Part shown: positions 34,114 to 43,257 of the stretch, one piece after another
How the letters are laid out: every line of letters begins with the position of its first letter
Position numbering within the stretch: the stretch's first letter is position 1
Assembly: GCA_040399685.1 (NCBI GenBank)
Contig: JBBART010000003.1
Coordinates: forward strand, 1-64,000
Length of the DNA: 64,000 nucleotides
Direction of reading: 5' to 3'
DNA from: CAIQQQ01 sp040399685
Lineage (GTDB): Bacteria > Pseudomonadota > Alphaproteobacteria > Acetobacterales > Acetobacteraceae
The notes under the pieces: generated by a model
The model's database searches: none
Seen by the model: only the letters and a program-made list of their open reading frames with translations
Told to the model about the DNA's origin: nothing
Program-made: the position numbers and the translations under genes

Positions 34114-35500
34114 GATCCTGATTATCGATGACGAGCCCGATATCCGTATGCTGGTGGAGGGCATTCTGCGCGACGAAGGCTATGACACCCGGCAGGCCAG
34201 CAATTCGGACACCGCCATCGCTGCCTTCCGCGCCCGCCGGCCGTCGCTGGTGATCCTGGACGTGTGGCTGCAAGGCAGCCGGCTGGACGGGCTTGGCATC
34301 CTGCAGGCGTTGCAGGCGGAGGAGCCGACGGTGCCGGTGGTGATGATTTCGGGCCATGGCAATATCGAGACGGCAGTGACGGCCATCCAGCATGGCGCGT
34401 ATGATTTCATTGAGAAGCCGTTTCAGTCCGACCGGCTGTTGCTGATCATCCGCAGGGCGCTGCAAGCAGCCGCACTGGCGCGCGAGATCGCCGAGTTGCG
34501 CCTGCGCGCAGGGCCAGAGACGCAGTTGACCGGCGAGAGCCCGGTCATCACCAGCCTGCGCCAGGCCGTGGAACGCGTGGCGCCCACCGGCTCGCGCGTG
34601 TTGATCTCGGGGCCAGCCGGGGCGGGCAAGGAGGTGGTGGCGCGCATGATCCATGCGAAATCGCGCCGGTCCGACGGTCCGTTCGTGTCGTTGAACTGCG
34701 CCATCCTCAACCCGGCGCGATTTGAGGAAGAGTTGTTCGGCATCGAGGCCGGCACCGACAACGCCGCCCAACCACGCCGCGCCGGCGTTCTGGAACGCGC
34801 CCATGGCGGCACGCTGCTGCTGGACGAGGTCAGCGACATGCCGCTGGAAACCCAGGGCAAGATTGTGCGCGCCTTGCAGGACCAGACGTTCGAACGGCTG
34901 GGCGGATCGGCCAGGGTGAAGGTGGATGTGCGGGTGATCGCCACGTCCAACCGCGATTTGCAGGCCGAGATCGCCGCCGGACGGTTCCGCGAGGACCTGT
35001 TCTACCGTCTGGCGGTGGTACCGCTGCGGGTGCCGGCGTTGCGAGAGCGCCGTGAGGACGTGCCGTTGCTGGCACGACTGTTCCTGCTGCGGACCGCCGA
35101 ACAGGCCGGCCAGCCGGCGCGCGAGTTGTCCGCCGATGCGGTGGCGGCGTTGCAGGCCTATGACTGGCCCGGCAACGTGCGCCAGCTGCGCAACCTGGTG
35201 GATTGGCTGCTGATCATGGCGCCCGGTGCGCCAACCGATCCGATCCGCGCCGAGATGTTGCCGCCCGAGATCGGCTCATCGGCCCCTGCCTTGTTCAATG
35301 CCGATCCTTCAGCCGACGTGATGGCGTTGCCGCTGCGCGAGGCGCGGGATCTGTTTGAAACCCAGTATCTGCACGCGCAGCTGCTGCGCTTTGGCGGCAA
35401 TATCAGCCGCACGGCGGGCTTTGTGGGGATGGAGCGCTCGGCGTTGCATCGCAAGCTCAAGCAACTTGGCATCAGTTCCGAGGATCGTGCCGCCGGCTGA
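34103..35500 (+). CDS. ntrX: Nitrogen regulation response regulator NtrX
   Basis: A 465-residue NtrC-family regulator. The receiver has Asp53 (LVILDVWLQG). The AAA+ domain has GPAGAGKEVVARMIH and LLLDEVSDMP. The Fis-type helix-turn-helix is at the C-terminus (NISRTAGFVGMERSALHRKL). The GAFTGA loop of sigma-54 activators is absent; the equivalent segment reads AAQPRRAGVLERAHGG. This is known for alphaproteobacterial NtrX, which therefore probably regulates transcription without sigma-54. It is paired with ntrY. Confidence 0.94.
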   Translation: MPHEILIIDDEPDIRMLVEGILRDEGYDTRQASNSDTAIAAFRARRPSLVILDVWLQGSRLDGLGILQALQAEEPTVPVVMISGHGNIETAVTAIQHGAYDFIEKPFQSDRLLLIIRRALQAAALAREIAELRLRAGPETQLTGESPVITSLRQAVERVAPTGSRVLISGPAGAGKEVVARMIHAKSRRSDGPFVSLNCAILNPARFEEELFGIEAGTDNAAQPRRAGVLERAHGGTLLLDEVSDMPLETQGKIVRALQDQTFERLGGSARVKVDVRVIATSNRDLQAEIAAGRFREDLFYRLAVVPLRVPALRERREDVPLLARLFLLRTAEQAGQPARELSADAVAALQAYDWPGNVRQLRNLVDWLLIMAPGAPTDPIRAEMLPPEIGSSAPALFNADPSADVMALPLREARDLFETQYLHAQLLRFGGNISRTAGFVGMERSALHRKLKQLGISSEDRAAG

Positions 35501-35520
35501 TCGACAAGGCTGATACCGAC

Positions 35521-37602
35521 ATGCCCGAACGCATCGGGATCCGGAGCACCGCACCGGATCTGACAAAATGGAATTTCGCGTTCGACCTCGGTGGCATTAG
35601 CCTCATCGAGGGGCTGCGCGCGGCCATGTCCACCGCAGCACTGATCAGCGCCAGCGCGGTGTTTCACTCGCCCGGCCTGATGATATCGGCCCTGGCGGCG
35701 CTGTTTGCCTGCCTGAGCGATATCGGCGGCCCGATCAAGCGTCGCGGGCCGGCCTTGCTGGCCTATTCGGTGCTGGGGGCAATCCTGATCGGCGCGGGCG
35801 GGCTGGCGCGCGGGGCCGGCGTGTCGGTGGCCTTGCCGTATGGCGCCTTGCTCATCTTCTGCTGCACCTTCGCGCGCGTGTATGGCCAGCAGGCGCAACA
35901 GGTGGGCATGTTCCTGTCGGTGATGGTGGTGCTGTCGCTCGACCACTCGTTTCACGATATCGGCTCGGCGCTGACGCTGTCGGGCTTTTTCCTCGCCGGT
36001 GGCCTGTGGGCGACGCTGCTGACCCTGGTACTGTGGCGCGTGCATCCGTTCCAGCCGGTGCGCCGGGCGCTGGCGCAGGCCTATGACGCGCTGGCAGTGA
36101 TGACCCGCGACCTGCACGTGTTGCTGGGCCATCCGACCGACGATCTCGCCGCCTGGGAACGCCATGCGCGGGCGCATCGCGGGCGGGTGCGCACCATCAT
36201 CGAGGACGCCCGCGCCACCATCGTCGACACCATCCGCGCCCGTGGCCCCGCCAGCCTTCGTGCCTCGCAAAGCCTGTTGCGGCTGGAGACGGCGGACCAG
36301 ATGTTCGGCGCGCTGATCGCCCTGAGCGAATTGCTGGAGACCGCCGATGCCGACGAACGGCAGGTGGCCGCGCACATGATCCGCCGGCTGCGGCCGCTGC
36401 TGGTGGTGATCGGTCACCAGATATTGATCGACCGCAACGACCACCTGGACCAGATCTCCCGCTCGATCAAGGCCATGGCACGCGACGTTGAGATCCTGCC
36501 GCAGGACAATCGGCTGCGCCAACTGGCGGCCCTGATCGTGGTGCGGCTGAAGGTGGTGCTGACGGTCTCGACCACCGCCGGGGCGCCGATCGATGCCGGG
36601 CCGGGCGTGCGCTCGCCGCGGCTGTGGCAGGCGCTGCGCACGCCGGTGCTGGCCAATCTCAGCTGGCAATCCCTGGCGTTCCGCCATGCCCTGCGCGCCG
36701 CCGTCGCCACAGCCCCTGCGATTGCCTACACGCTGCTCAACGGCTCGCTGTTCGACCATTGGCTGAGCATCACCATCCTGGTGACGATGCAGCCCTATTT
36801 CGGCATCACCTTCATGCGGGCGCTGGAGCGTGTGGCCGGCACCACCATGGGCGGATTGCTGGCGGCGGCGATCGGCCTGTTCGTGACGACCAGCGCGGGT
36901 TCGGCCGTGATCATCTTTCCGCTGGCCCTGCTGGCGTTTTCGCTGCGCGCGGTCAGCTTCGGGCTGTTCGTGTCGCTGCTGACCCCGATGATCGTGCTGC
37001 TGGTGGAACTCGGTCAGCCCGGTACCAGCGAATGGGTGATCGCTGGCGAGCGCGTGCTGCTGACGCTGTGCGGTGGCATTGTGGCGATTGCCGGCTGCTA
37101 TTTCCTGTGGCCAAGCTGGGAGCCGAACCGCCTGCCGGACGAGGTGCTGGCCGCCATCGCAGCCCATGGCCGCTACGGCGAGGCGGAGCTGTCGCTGATC
37201 CTGGGCGAGATCGATCTCAGCGCCGTCGAGCAGGCCAGACGCGGTGCGGGCCTGGCCACCAACAACGTCGAGGCCTCGGTCACCCGTGCCTTGCTGGAAC
37301 CACGAAGCAGGCACAACGACCGGCTGGAGGCTGCAATGGTCGTCGATGCGGCGCTGCGGCGGCTTGCCGGGCGTCTCGCCGCCATGCAGTTCGATCCTCG
37401 CCAGGCCGATGCGCTGCCCGCCGAGGCATGGCGGGCCTGGCGTGACTGGATTTCGACGTCGATGCGCGACCTTGCAGCCGGCGGCACGCGCCTGGCGCCG
37501 CACCCGCCGATGGAAGAAGGCGCCCACACCGACGCCCTCGGCCGCATCGCCCGGCAGATCGAGATGATCGCCGGCACGATCGCCCGGGTCAGGGGCGCGT
37601 GA
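35521..37602 (+). CDS. FUSC-family inner-membrane exporter
   Basis: A 693-residue protein with the FUSC layout: about five hydrophobic helices in the N-terminal third (SLIEGLRAAMSTAALISASA onwards), a cytoplasmic helical region, a second helix cluster at about 395-530 (HALRAAVATAPAIAYTLLNG), and a soluble C-terminus. FUSC proteins such as AaeB and YccS export aromatic acids or related compounds. It starts 20 bases after ntrX, so it may be read through from the ntr operon. No partner membrane-fusion protein lies nearby. It converges with the serine hydrolase at a 10-base gap. Confidence 0.85.
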   Translation: MPERIGIRSTAPDLTKWNFAFDLGGISLIEGLRAAMSTAALISASAVFHSPGLMISALAALFACLSDIGGPIKRRGPALLAYSVLGAILIGAGGLARGAGVSVALPYGALLIFCCTFARVYGQQAQQVGMFLSVMVVLSLDHSFHDIGSALTLSGFFLAGGLWATLLTLVLWRVHPFQPVRRALAQAYDALAVMTRDLHVLLGHPTDDLAAWERHARAHRGRVRTIIEDARATIVDTIRARGPASLRASQSLLRLETADQMFGALIALSELLETADADERQVAAHMIRRLRPLLVVIGHQILIDRNDHLDQISRSIKAMARDVEILPQDNRLRQLAALIVVRLKVVLTVSTTAGAPIDAGPGVRSPRLWQALRTPVLANLSWQSLAFRHALRAAVATAPAIAYTLLNGSLFDHWLSITILVTMQPYFGITFMRALERVAGTTMGGLLAAAIGLFVTTSAGSAVIIFPLALLAFSLRAVSFGLFVSLLTPMIVLLVELGQPGTSEWVIAGERVLLTLCGGIVAIAGCYFLWPSWEPNRLPDEVLAAIAAHGRYGEAELSLILGEIDLSAVEQARRGAGLATNNVEASVTRALLEPRSRHNDRLEAAMVVDAALRRLAGRLAAMQFDPRQADALPAEAWRAWRDWISTSMRDLAAGGTRLAPHPPMEEGAHTDALGRIARQIEMIAGTIARVRGA

Positions 37603-37612
37603 GGCGCCTTTG

Positions 37613-38791
37613 TCACGGGCCGTACTCCCACCGCCAAGGAACACCCACATCGCCTAAAACGAATCCAACGAGGTCCGGGAATGCCTTTTCCGCACGCACA
37701 TCATTGGACAGCAGAACGACACAACGCTGCTGCCGTGCAACGCACGCCCAACTGTTGCCAACGGTGTCTTCGTGGCCGCCTTTGTAGAAGCCGGGGCCTT
37801 GCGGTCCGTCAAAGATAATCACACCCAGTCCGGCGTCCAGGTTGGCGATGCGTTGCGATGAAGGAAGTTCTGGCTGCAAGGTTGGGAACTGGGTCTTGGT
37901 GGTGATCGGCCATTGTGGGGTCGTCATTTCCTGATGCGCCGAGGGCGAAAGACCTTCGCCGCGGATGAAGCCTGCGGCGAAGCGGGCGTAGTCCTCAATG
38001 GTGGTATCCATCGAACTGGCAGCCGCAACACGGCTTCGGCGGATGTGCGGACGAGATCGTTCTTGGCCCAGGCTGGAACCGATGAAGCCATCGGCCTGAT
38101 TGGTGGCCGCGCGCTCCTGCCAGGTCATGCTGGTATGGAGTATGACAAACCGCTCGAACACGCGGCGCTGCAGCTCCATCTTGGTGTCAAACCCAAGGCT
38201 TCGTTCCACCACGAACTGGAGCAGGTTGATGCCGTCGCCAGAATAGGCAAAGCGAGAGCCTGGATCGAAGTGCATGCGCAGCCTGCCGTCAGGCTCCAGC
38301 GACTGGAAATTGGCGAACCCGGCACGATGACTGAGCAGGATACGCGGCGTGATGTGCCGCCAGCGCTCGTCACCGGCAAGGTCGTGCCAGGCTGCATAGG
38401 GGCGTTGGGTGGCGTATGCCGGTAAGGGGTTTTCCAAATAGCCGGCAATCGACACGTCGAGGTTGATCCGGCCTTCATCAACGAGTTGCATCACGGCGTA
38501 GGCAAATACAGGCTTGGTGAGTGAGGCCGCAGACATAACCGTATCTTCTCGCAACGGTTGACCTTGCTCGTTGCGGCGGCCAAAGGCGCGGACGTAGACA
38601 ACCCGACCCTCATCGATAACCGCAACAGCCAGGCCAGTTGCACCAACGGCCGTCATCGCCTTGGCGACTTCGGTGTCCAGTGCGCCTGGCGTCGGAATGG
38701 ACCGACCGGCCCCTGGTTCAGCGGCGAACGCGGGGGGAAGCAGCCCCTGCAAGTAGATCGTCACAGAGCAGAGAACAAGCCGTCGTGTCAT
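37613..38791 (-). CDS. Exported serine hydrolase, beta-lactamase fold
   Basis: A 392-residue protein with a signal peptide (hydrophobic core LVLCSVTIYLQGLLPPAFA, cleavage near AFA/AEPGAG). SxxK is SLTK at 90-93, the tyrosine motif is YSGDG near 185, and KGGHEDT near the C-terminus stands for the KTG box. It is probably a periplasmic esterase or peptidase of PF00144. It follows the CoA-transferase gene by about 50 bases and may be the last gene of that operon. Confidence 0.82.
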   Translation of the reverse strand: MTRRLVLCSVTIYLQGLLPPAFAAEPGAGRSIPTPGALDTEVAKAMTAVGATGLAVAVIDEGRVVYVRAFGRRNEQGQPLREDTVMSAASLTKPVFAYAVMQLVDEGRINLDVSIAGYLENPLPAYATQRPYAAWHDLAGDERWRHITPRILLSHRAGFANFQSLEPDGRLRMHFDPGSRFAYSGDGINLLQFVVERSLGFDTKMELQRRVFERFVILHTSMTWQERAATNQADGFIGSSLGQERSRPHIRRSRVAAASSMDTTIEDYARFAAGFIRGEGLSPSAHQEMTTPQWPITTKTQFPTLQPELPSSQRIANLDAGLGVIIFDGPQGPGFYKGGHEDTVGNSWACVARQQRCVVLLSNDVRAEKAFPDLVGFVLGDVGVPWRWEYGP

Positions 38792-38841
38792 CGGCCACCA
38801 GGCGCCACAGGTCTGACGGGCGCGACGCTCGGCGTGCGGTG

Positions 38842-40008
38842 TCAGACGGCACCTTGGTCGTGCAGGCCGGCGATGGCCGTGGTGCTGTAGCCGAGTTCGG
38901 CCAGGATCGTGTCGGTGTGTTCGCCCAAGGCGGGGATGGGGTCCATCCGGTCACCGCCCGCGGGGGGCAGCAAGGCGGGCAGGGGGCCGGCGGGGGAGCC
39001 CACGTCGCGCCATCGGTTGCGGGCGGCCAGTTGCGGGTGCGCCCAAAGCTCGGCCATGTCGCGCACCCTTGCGTTGGCGATGCCGGCGGCGTCCAGCCTT
39101 GCCACCACCTGCTCGGCACTCAGTTCCGCGAAGGCGGCGTTGATGATCTCGGTCAGGTCATGCCGGTTGGCCACCCGCTTGGCGTTGGCGTCAAACCTTG
39201 TGTCGGTGGCAAGGGCTGCGAAATTCAGCACCTTGTCGCAGAAATTCGCCCATTCCCGTTCGTTCTGAAGCCCAAACATCACCGCCCGGCGGTCTCCGGC
39301 GCGGAACGGGCCGTAGGGGAAGATCGTCGCATGGGCGGCCCCGGCGCGCGGCGGCGGGGAGGCGCCGTCCATGGCGTAGTACATCGGAAAGCTCATCCAC
39401 TCGGCCATCGATTCCAGCATGGAAATGTCCAAATGCCGGCCGATCCCGGTGGTCTTGCGCTCATACAGCGCCGACAGGATGCCGGTGAAGGCATACATGC
39501 CGGCGGCGATATCGGCGATGGAGACGCCAGCCTTCACGCCCTCCTCCGGCGTGCCGGTGACGGACAGGAACCCGGCCTCGCTCTGGATCAGCAGGTCATA
39601 CGCCTTGCGGTCCCGATACGGGCCATCCCCGCCGTAACCCGAGATATCGCACAGGATCACACCCGGATGGGCCGGGCGCAGCAACGCCTCGGACAACCCC
39701 AGCCGTGCGGCAGCACCAGGGGCGAGGTTCTGCACCACCACATCCGATTTCGCGACCAGTGCGGCCAGGATCGCCTTGGCCTCCGGATGCTTCAGGTCCA
39801 GCGAGAGGCTTTCCTTGGAGCGGTTGGTCCAGACGAAATGCGACGAGAGGCCGCGTGCCCGGCTGTCATAGGCGCGGGCGAAATCGCCGGCGCCGGGTCG
39901 TTCGATCTTGATGACGCGCGCGCCGAGATCGGCCAGTTGCCGCGTGGCGAACGGCGCTGCAATGGCGTGTTCGAGGGTGAGAACGGTGATGCCTTCGAGA
40001 GGTCTCAT
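38842..40008 (-). CDS. Class III CoA transferase (CaiB/BaiF family)
   Basis: A 388-residue family III CoA transferase. GITVLTLEHAIAAPFATRQLADLGA and VIKIERPGAGDFAR form the N-terminal CoA site. The catalytic Asp lies in KAYDLLIQSEAG, and GRHLDISMLESM and GIGRHLD motifs follow. It moves CoA between an acyl-CoA and a free acid. The ATG at 40008 overlaps the stop of the FAS1-like dehydratase gene by four bases, indicating one operon. The acid substrate may be a C4-C5 dicarboxylate (inference from partners). Confidence 0.9.
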   Translation of the reverse strand: MRPLEGITVLTLEHAIAAPFATRQLADLGARVIKIERPGAGDFARAYDSRARGLSSHFVWTNRSKESLSLDLKHPEAKAILAALVAKSDVVVQNLAPGAAARLGLSEALLRPAHPGVILCDISGYGGDGPYRDRKAYDLLIQSEAGFLSVTGTPEEGVKAGVSIADIAAGMYAFTGILSALYERKTTGIGRHLDISMLESMAEWMSFPMYYAMDGASPPPRAGAAHATIFPYGPFRAGDRRAVMFGLQNEREWANFCDKVLNFAALATDTRFDANAKRVANRHDLTEIINAAFAELSAEQVVARLDAAGIANARVRDMAELWAHPQLAARNRWRDVGSPAGPLPALLPPAGGDRMDPIPALGEHTDTILAELGYSTTAIAGLHDQGAV

Positions 40009-40847
40009 GCGCGCCACTCGGCGGTGGCATCCATGCGCAACTCACCGGCCGGGCCTTGCGCCCACAGGCTGGCGCCGGTGGCGGTGGGTTTGCCGCAGAC
40101 GGTGAAGGGCGCGATGTCGAAGGTGGGGCTGATGGCGCGGAAGGCGAATTTCGACAGCTTGCGGCCGTCATGCTCCCGATACAGTTCCATCAGCAGCGTG
40201 GCGATCAGCGGGCCGTGCACGATCAGGCCGGGGTAGCCTTCCTCGGTGGTGACGTAGCGGCGGTCGTAGTGAATGCGATGGCCGTTGAAGGTGAGCGCCG
40301 AATAGCGGAACAGCAGCACGTCGTTGGGCACGATGGTCTGCGACCAGGCGGCGTCGGTAGGCGCCATGCGGGGTGGCGGCGGCACTTCGCCCTCGGGTGC
40401 CATGTCGCGGTAGACGATGTCGTGTTCTTCCTGGATGGCCACGCCGTCAGCGCCGGATACTTCGTGGCCGACGCGGACGAACACCAGCGTGCCGGTGCGG
40501 CCGGTCTTCACCGTCACGTCCTGGATGGTCGATGTGCGGGTGATCGCCTCGCCCACATGCAGGTCGCGCAGAAAGGTGTAGCGCCCGCCGGCCCACATGC
40601 GGCGCGGCAGCGGCACCGGCGGCAGGAAGCCGCCGCGCTTTGGGTGGCCGTCCGGCCCGATCTCGCTGGCGCGGGCGATCGGCAGGAAATACAGCCAGTG
40701 CCACAGCAGCGGCAGCACATCGCCGCTGGTGGGCGGCAGGTCGTCACGGTCCAGCGTGGCGGACAAGGCCTGCACCGGCACCGGCGTCACGGTGTCGTGC
40801 AAGGTTTCGGTGCGGTCAATCCAGCTTTGCAGGTGTGCGATGTCCAT
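40005..40847 (-). CDS. FAS1-like/HTD2 hot-dog dehydratase (mesaconyl-C4-CoA hydratase-like)
   Basis: A 280-residue double hot-dog protein. The C-terminal half has FRYSALTFNGHRIHYDRRYVTTEEGYPGLIVHGPL, whose NxHxIHYD and HGP elements are typical of HTD2/MaoC enoyl-CoA hydratases. The N-terminal half (LPPLLWHWLYFLP-like region, RMWAGG) matches 3-methylfumaryl-CoA or mesaconyl-C4-CoA hydratase proteins. It hydrates a branched unsaturated acyl-CoA. It lies two bases from the lyase gene and overlaps the CoA-transferase gene, so the three likely act in one pathway. Confidence 0.83.
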   Translation of the reverse strand: MDIAHLQSWIDRTETLHDTVTPVPVQALSATLDRDDLPPTSGDVLPLLWHWLYFLPIARASEIGPDGHPKRGGFLPPVPLPRRMWAGGRYTFLRDLHVGEAITRTSTIQDVTVKTGRTGTLVFVRVGHEVSGADGVAIQEEHDIVYRDMAPEGEVPPPPRMAPTDAAWSQTIVPNDVLLFRYSALTFNGHRIHYDRRYVTTEEGYPGLIVHGPLIATLLMELYREHDGRKLSKFAFRAISPTFDIAPFTVCGKPTATGASLWAQGPAGELRMDATAEWRA

Positions 40848-40849
40848 GA

Positions 40850-42199
40850 TCAGATTTCCTTTGCCAGTACACGATCAACCATCACGCCGGACAGGCCGGT
40901 ATAATGCGCTGGATCGAGCAGGGCGGCCAATTGGCTGCGGTTCATATGGGCGGAGATGGTGGGGTCGGCTTCCAGCAGATCGAGGAACGCGCCCTTGCCG
41001 GCGGCGACCTCGCGGCAGATGTCATAGACCAGGTCGTGCGCCGTCTCGCGGCCGAGCATCGGCCCCAGCCCCATCATCACGGCTTCGGACAGCACCAGCC
41101 CGCCGGTCATGTCCAGATTGGCGCGCATGCGGACGGGGTCGATCACCAGGCCCTGCGCCAGGCCCGCGGTGTGGGCGAGGGCGCCGGCGGCGAGGCAGAA
41201 GATTTCCGGCACCGCCGCCCATTCCATCTGGAACGGGCCGGTAGCGCGCTCGTGATCCTGCACCATCGCCTCGCACAGCACGCTCGCCTGCTGGCGCACC
41301 AGGGCGGCGCAGGCATGGACGAAATTGCCGGCCACCGGGTTGCGCTTCTGCGGCATGGTGGAGGAGGCGCCGCGACCGGTTTGGAACGGTTCGAACGCCT
41401 CGGCCACCTCGGTTTGCATCATCAGGCGCACATCCAGGGCCAGCTTGGCGCAGCTTGCGGTCAGCAGGGCCAGAAACTGGCCGATCTCGGCGATGGAGTC
41501 GCGGGCGGTGTGCCAGGCGATGACCGGCTGGCCGAGATCCAACTCCACCATCAGCAGCGTCTGCACCTCCAGCCCCTGCGTGCCGAGCGAGGCGAGTGTG
41601 CCAACCGCCCCGCCGAATTCGCCCACCAGCAAACGCGGCTTGATCTGCGCCAGACGCTCGGCGTGGCGTTGGAAGCTCGACAGCAGCACGGCAGCCTTGT
41701 AGCCGAAGGTGACCGGAATGGCGTGTTGCAGGTTGGACCTCCCGGCCATCGGCACATCGCGGTGCCGGCGCGCCAGATCGGCCAACCCGCTGCGAATCGA
41801 TGCCAGTTCCGACTCCACCAGCGCCAGCGCGTCGCGCATCTGGAGCACCATGCCGCTGTCCATGATGTCCTGCGTGGTGGCCCCCCAATGCGCCCATTCG
41901 CCGGCGCCGTCGACACAGCGGGCCACCAGGGCGTTCACCACCGGCAGGATGGGCGAGCCGGCGCGCACCGTGGCCACGCCCAGCGCCTGCAAATCATAGG
42001 CGCTCGCATCGCCGTGTCGGTTGATCTCGTCGGCCGCCGCCTGCGGGATGATTCCAAGGCTGGCCTGCACCCGCGCCAGTGCCAGTTCCACATCCAGATA
42101 ACGCTGCACGCGCATCTGGTCGGTGAAGACGCCGCGCATCGCCTCGGTGCTGAACAGGTTGGAGAACACCACGGAGTCGAGCGGGGAGGCGGTCAGCAT
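40850..42199 (-). CDS. Fumarase/adenylosuccinate lyase superfamily enzyme (PcaB-like)
   Basis: A 449-residue protein whose signature SSTMPQKRNPVAGN near 280 is that of the fumarase/aspartase superfamily, closest to the 3-carboxy-cis,cis-muconate cycloisomerase/adenylosuccinate lyase branch. An early motif is HWGATTQDIMDSG, with the conserved TQD, and GRSNLQHAIPVTFG provides another His. The start at 42199 (MLTASPLDSVVFSNLF) replaces a long unsupported extension. It is neither purB by context nor near other pca genes. With the hydratase and CoA transferase it suggests breakdown of a substituted dicarboxylate. Confidence 0.85.
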   Translation of the reverse strand: MLTASPLDSVVFSNLFSTEAMRGVFTDQMRVQRYLDVELALARVQASLGIIPQAAADEINRHGDASAYDLQALGVATVRAGSPILPVVNALVARCVDGAGEWAHWGATTQDIMDSGMVLQMRDALALVESELASIRSGLADLARRHRDVPMAGRSNLQHAIPVTFGYKAAVLLSSFQRHAERLAQIKPRLLVGEFGGAVGTLASLGTQGLEVQTLLMVELDLGQPVIAWHTARDSIAEIGQFLALLTASCAKLALDVRLMMQTEVAEAFEPFQTGRGASSTMPQKRNPVAGNFVHACAALVRQQASVLCEAMVQDHERATGPFQMEWAAVPEIFCLAAGALAHTAGLAQGLVIDPVRMRANLDMTGGLVLSEAVMMGLGPMLGRETAHDLVYDICREVAAGKGAFLDLLEADPTISAHMNRSQLAALLDPAHYTGLSGVMVDRVLAKEI

Positions 42200-42212
42200 G
42201 GGGGCGATCCTC

Positions 42213-42938
42213 TTATAGTTGGTTCGAAAGGGCTTGGCCGGCGCGGAGCACGCTGTCCGCAGCTTCGGTATAGCCGCCTTCTGGCGCATGCAGAACCAGC
42301 CCCGGCAGCAGCCGGGTCGGCGCCCGGCCGCCGCGCACGCCTTGCAGCAGCACCAGCTTGGGCTGCCGGCCGACGCGCGGCCATAACGGCAGGATGACAT
42401 GGCTGCCGCACCCGGCCGCCGTGAACGCCGCGAGGCATTCCGACAGGGTGCCGGCCGAGGTGATGAAACTGAGCGTGCCGCGATGGCGCAGCGCATGCCC
42501 CAGTCGTGTGGCCCACAGCGCCATCAGCCCCGGCTTCGCGTGCCGCGCCAGCGCCCGCGCCGGATCCGGCGACAGGGTTTGATCTGGCACATGCCAGGGC
42601 GGGTTGGCCATTGCGTGGTCGAACGCGCCCTCGGCCGCGACCTCCGCCAGATCGCCCTCCAGCACGGACAAATCGGCAAATCCGTTCGCTGCCATGTTGG
42701 CCCGCGCCAGGGCCGCCATCTCTGGATGGTGCTCGACTCCAACGCCGCTGAGGCCGGTCACGCGTCGGGCCAAGCATAGCAGAGCCGCGCCGGAGCCGGT
42801 TCCGCCTTCAAGAACACGCTGCCCCGGCAGAGCCGGCACGAAGGCCGCCAGCAGAATCGGTTCAATTCCGCTGCGGTGTCCGCCACCGGCCTGCGCCAGT
42901 TGAACGGTGCCGCCCAGCAACGTGTCCTGCGTCATCAC
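42213..42938 (-). CDS. TrmN6-like SAM-dependent methyltransferase
   Basis: A 241-residue class I methyltransferase with SAM motif VLEGGTGSGAALLCLA, acidic motif GVEHHPEM, and the N6-adenine/amine motif NPPWH. Family relatives (tRNA1(Val) adenine-N6 methyltransferase TrmN6, PrmC-like enzymes) start with a TLLGG...Q..G segment like this one. It overlaps the DUF2007 gene by four bases and precedes the lyase by 13. The tRNA role is by family only. Confidence 0.85.
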   Translation of the reverse strand: MMTQDTLLGGTVQLAQAGGGHRSGIEPILLAAFVPALPGQRVLEGGTGSGAALLCLARRVTGLSGVGVEHHPEMAALARANMAANGFADLSVLEGDLAEVAAEGAFDHAMANPPWHVPDQTLSPDPARALARHAKPGLMALWATRLGHALRHRGTLSFITSAGTLSECLAAFTAAGCGSHVILPLWPRVGRQPKLVLLQGVRGGRAPTRLLPGLVLHAPEGGYTEAADSVLRAGQALSNQL

Positions 42939-43144
42939 AACGCTTCGCCCGCCTCGCGCAGCACCCGCAGCGCCTGACGTTCGTCATCGTCAGCCACCGC
43001 CAGGCGGCGCGGAAAAGCACCGATTCCGCCCTCCATCGCGCTCACATGCCCGTCCAGCAATATCGTCTCCACACCTGCATCGCGCAGCAGGGCCACGATG
43101 AAACTCAGGCGGACCGGACAGTTGGTGGTGACCACAACGCGCAT
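42935..43144 (-). CDS. DUF2007 small protein
   Basis: A 69-residue protein (MRVVVTTNCPVRLSFIVALL then LLDGHVSAMEGGIGAFPRRL) matching the DUF2007 ferredoxin-like-fold family, whose members are small soluble proteins with PII-like architecture and no settled function. It is the first gene of the minus-strand operon and is coupled to the TrmN6-like gene. It is divergent from the polyprenyl synthase, an arrangement often seen in alphaproteobacteria. Confidence 0.8.
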   Translation of the reverse strand: MRVVVTTNCPVRLSFIVALLRDAGVETILLDGHVSAMEGGIGAFPRRLAVADDDERQALRVLREAGEAL

Positions 43145-43257
43145 GCAGGCGAACCCTTTCACGACAGCGTTGAGCGGGGCTTGCCTTGACCCCCCTCGAA
43201 CGCCGCCGATATGATGCCTTGGATAGCGGCACATGCAAACATCGCCGCTTGAGGAGA

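Noticed and set aside
35158..37650. An 830-codon open frame opposite the FUSC gene
   Set aside because: It overlaps the end of ntrX and all of the FUSC gene, is rich in Arg/Gln/His and has no domain or ribosome site.
38638..40236. A 532-codon frame opposite the CoA transferase
   Set aside because: It crosses three genes in antisense, with no recognisable domain.
40904..42397. A 497-codon frame opposite the ASL-superfamily lyase
   Set aside because: Antisense shadow with His/Gln/Gly-rich composition; the lyase signature on the other strand is decisive.
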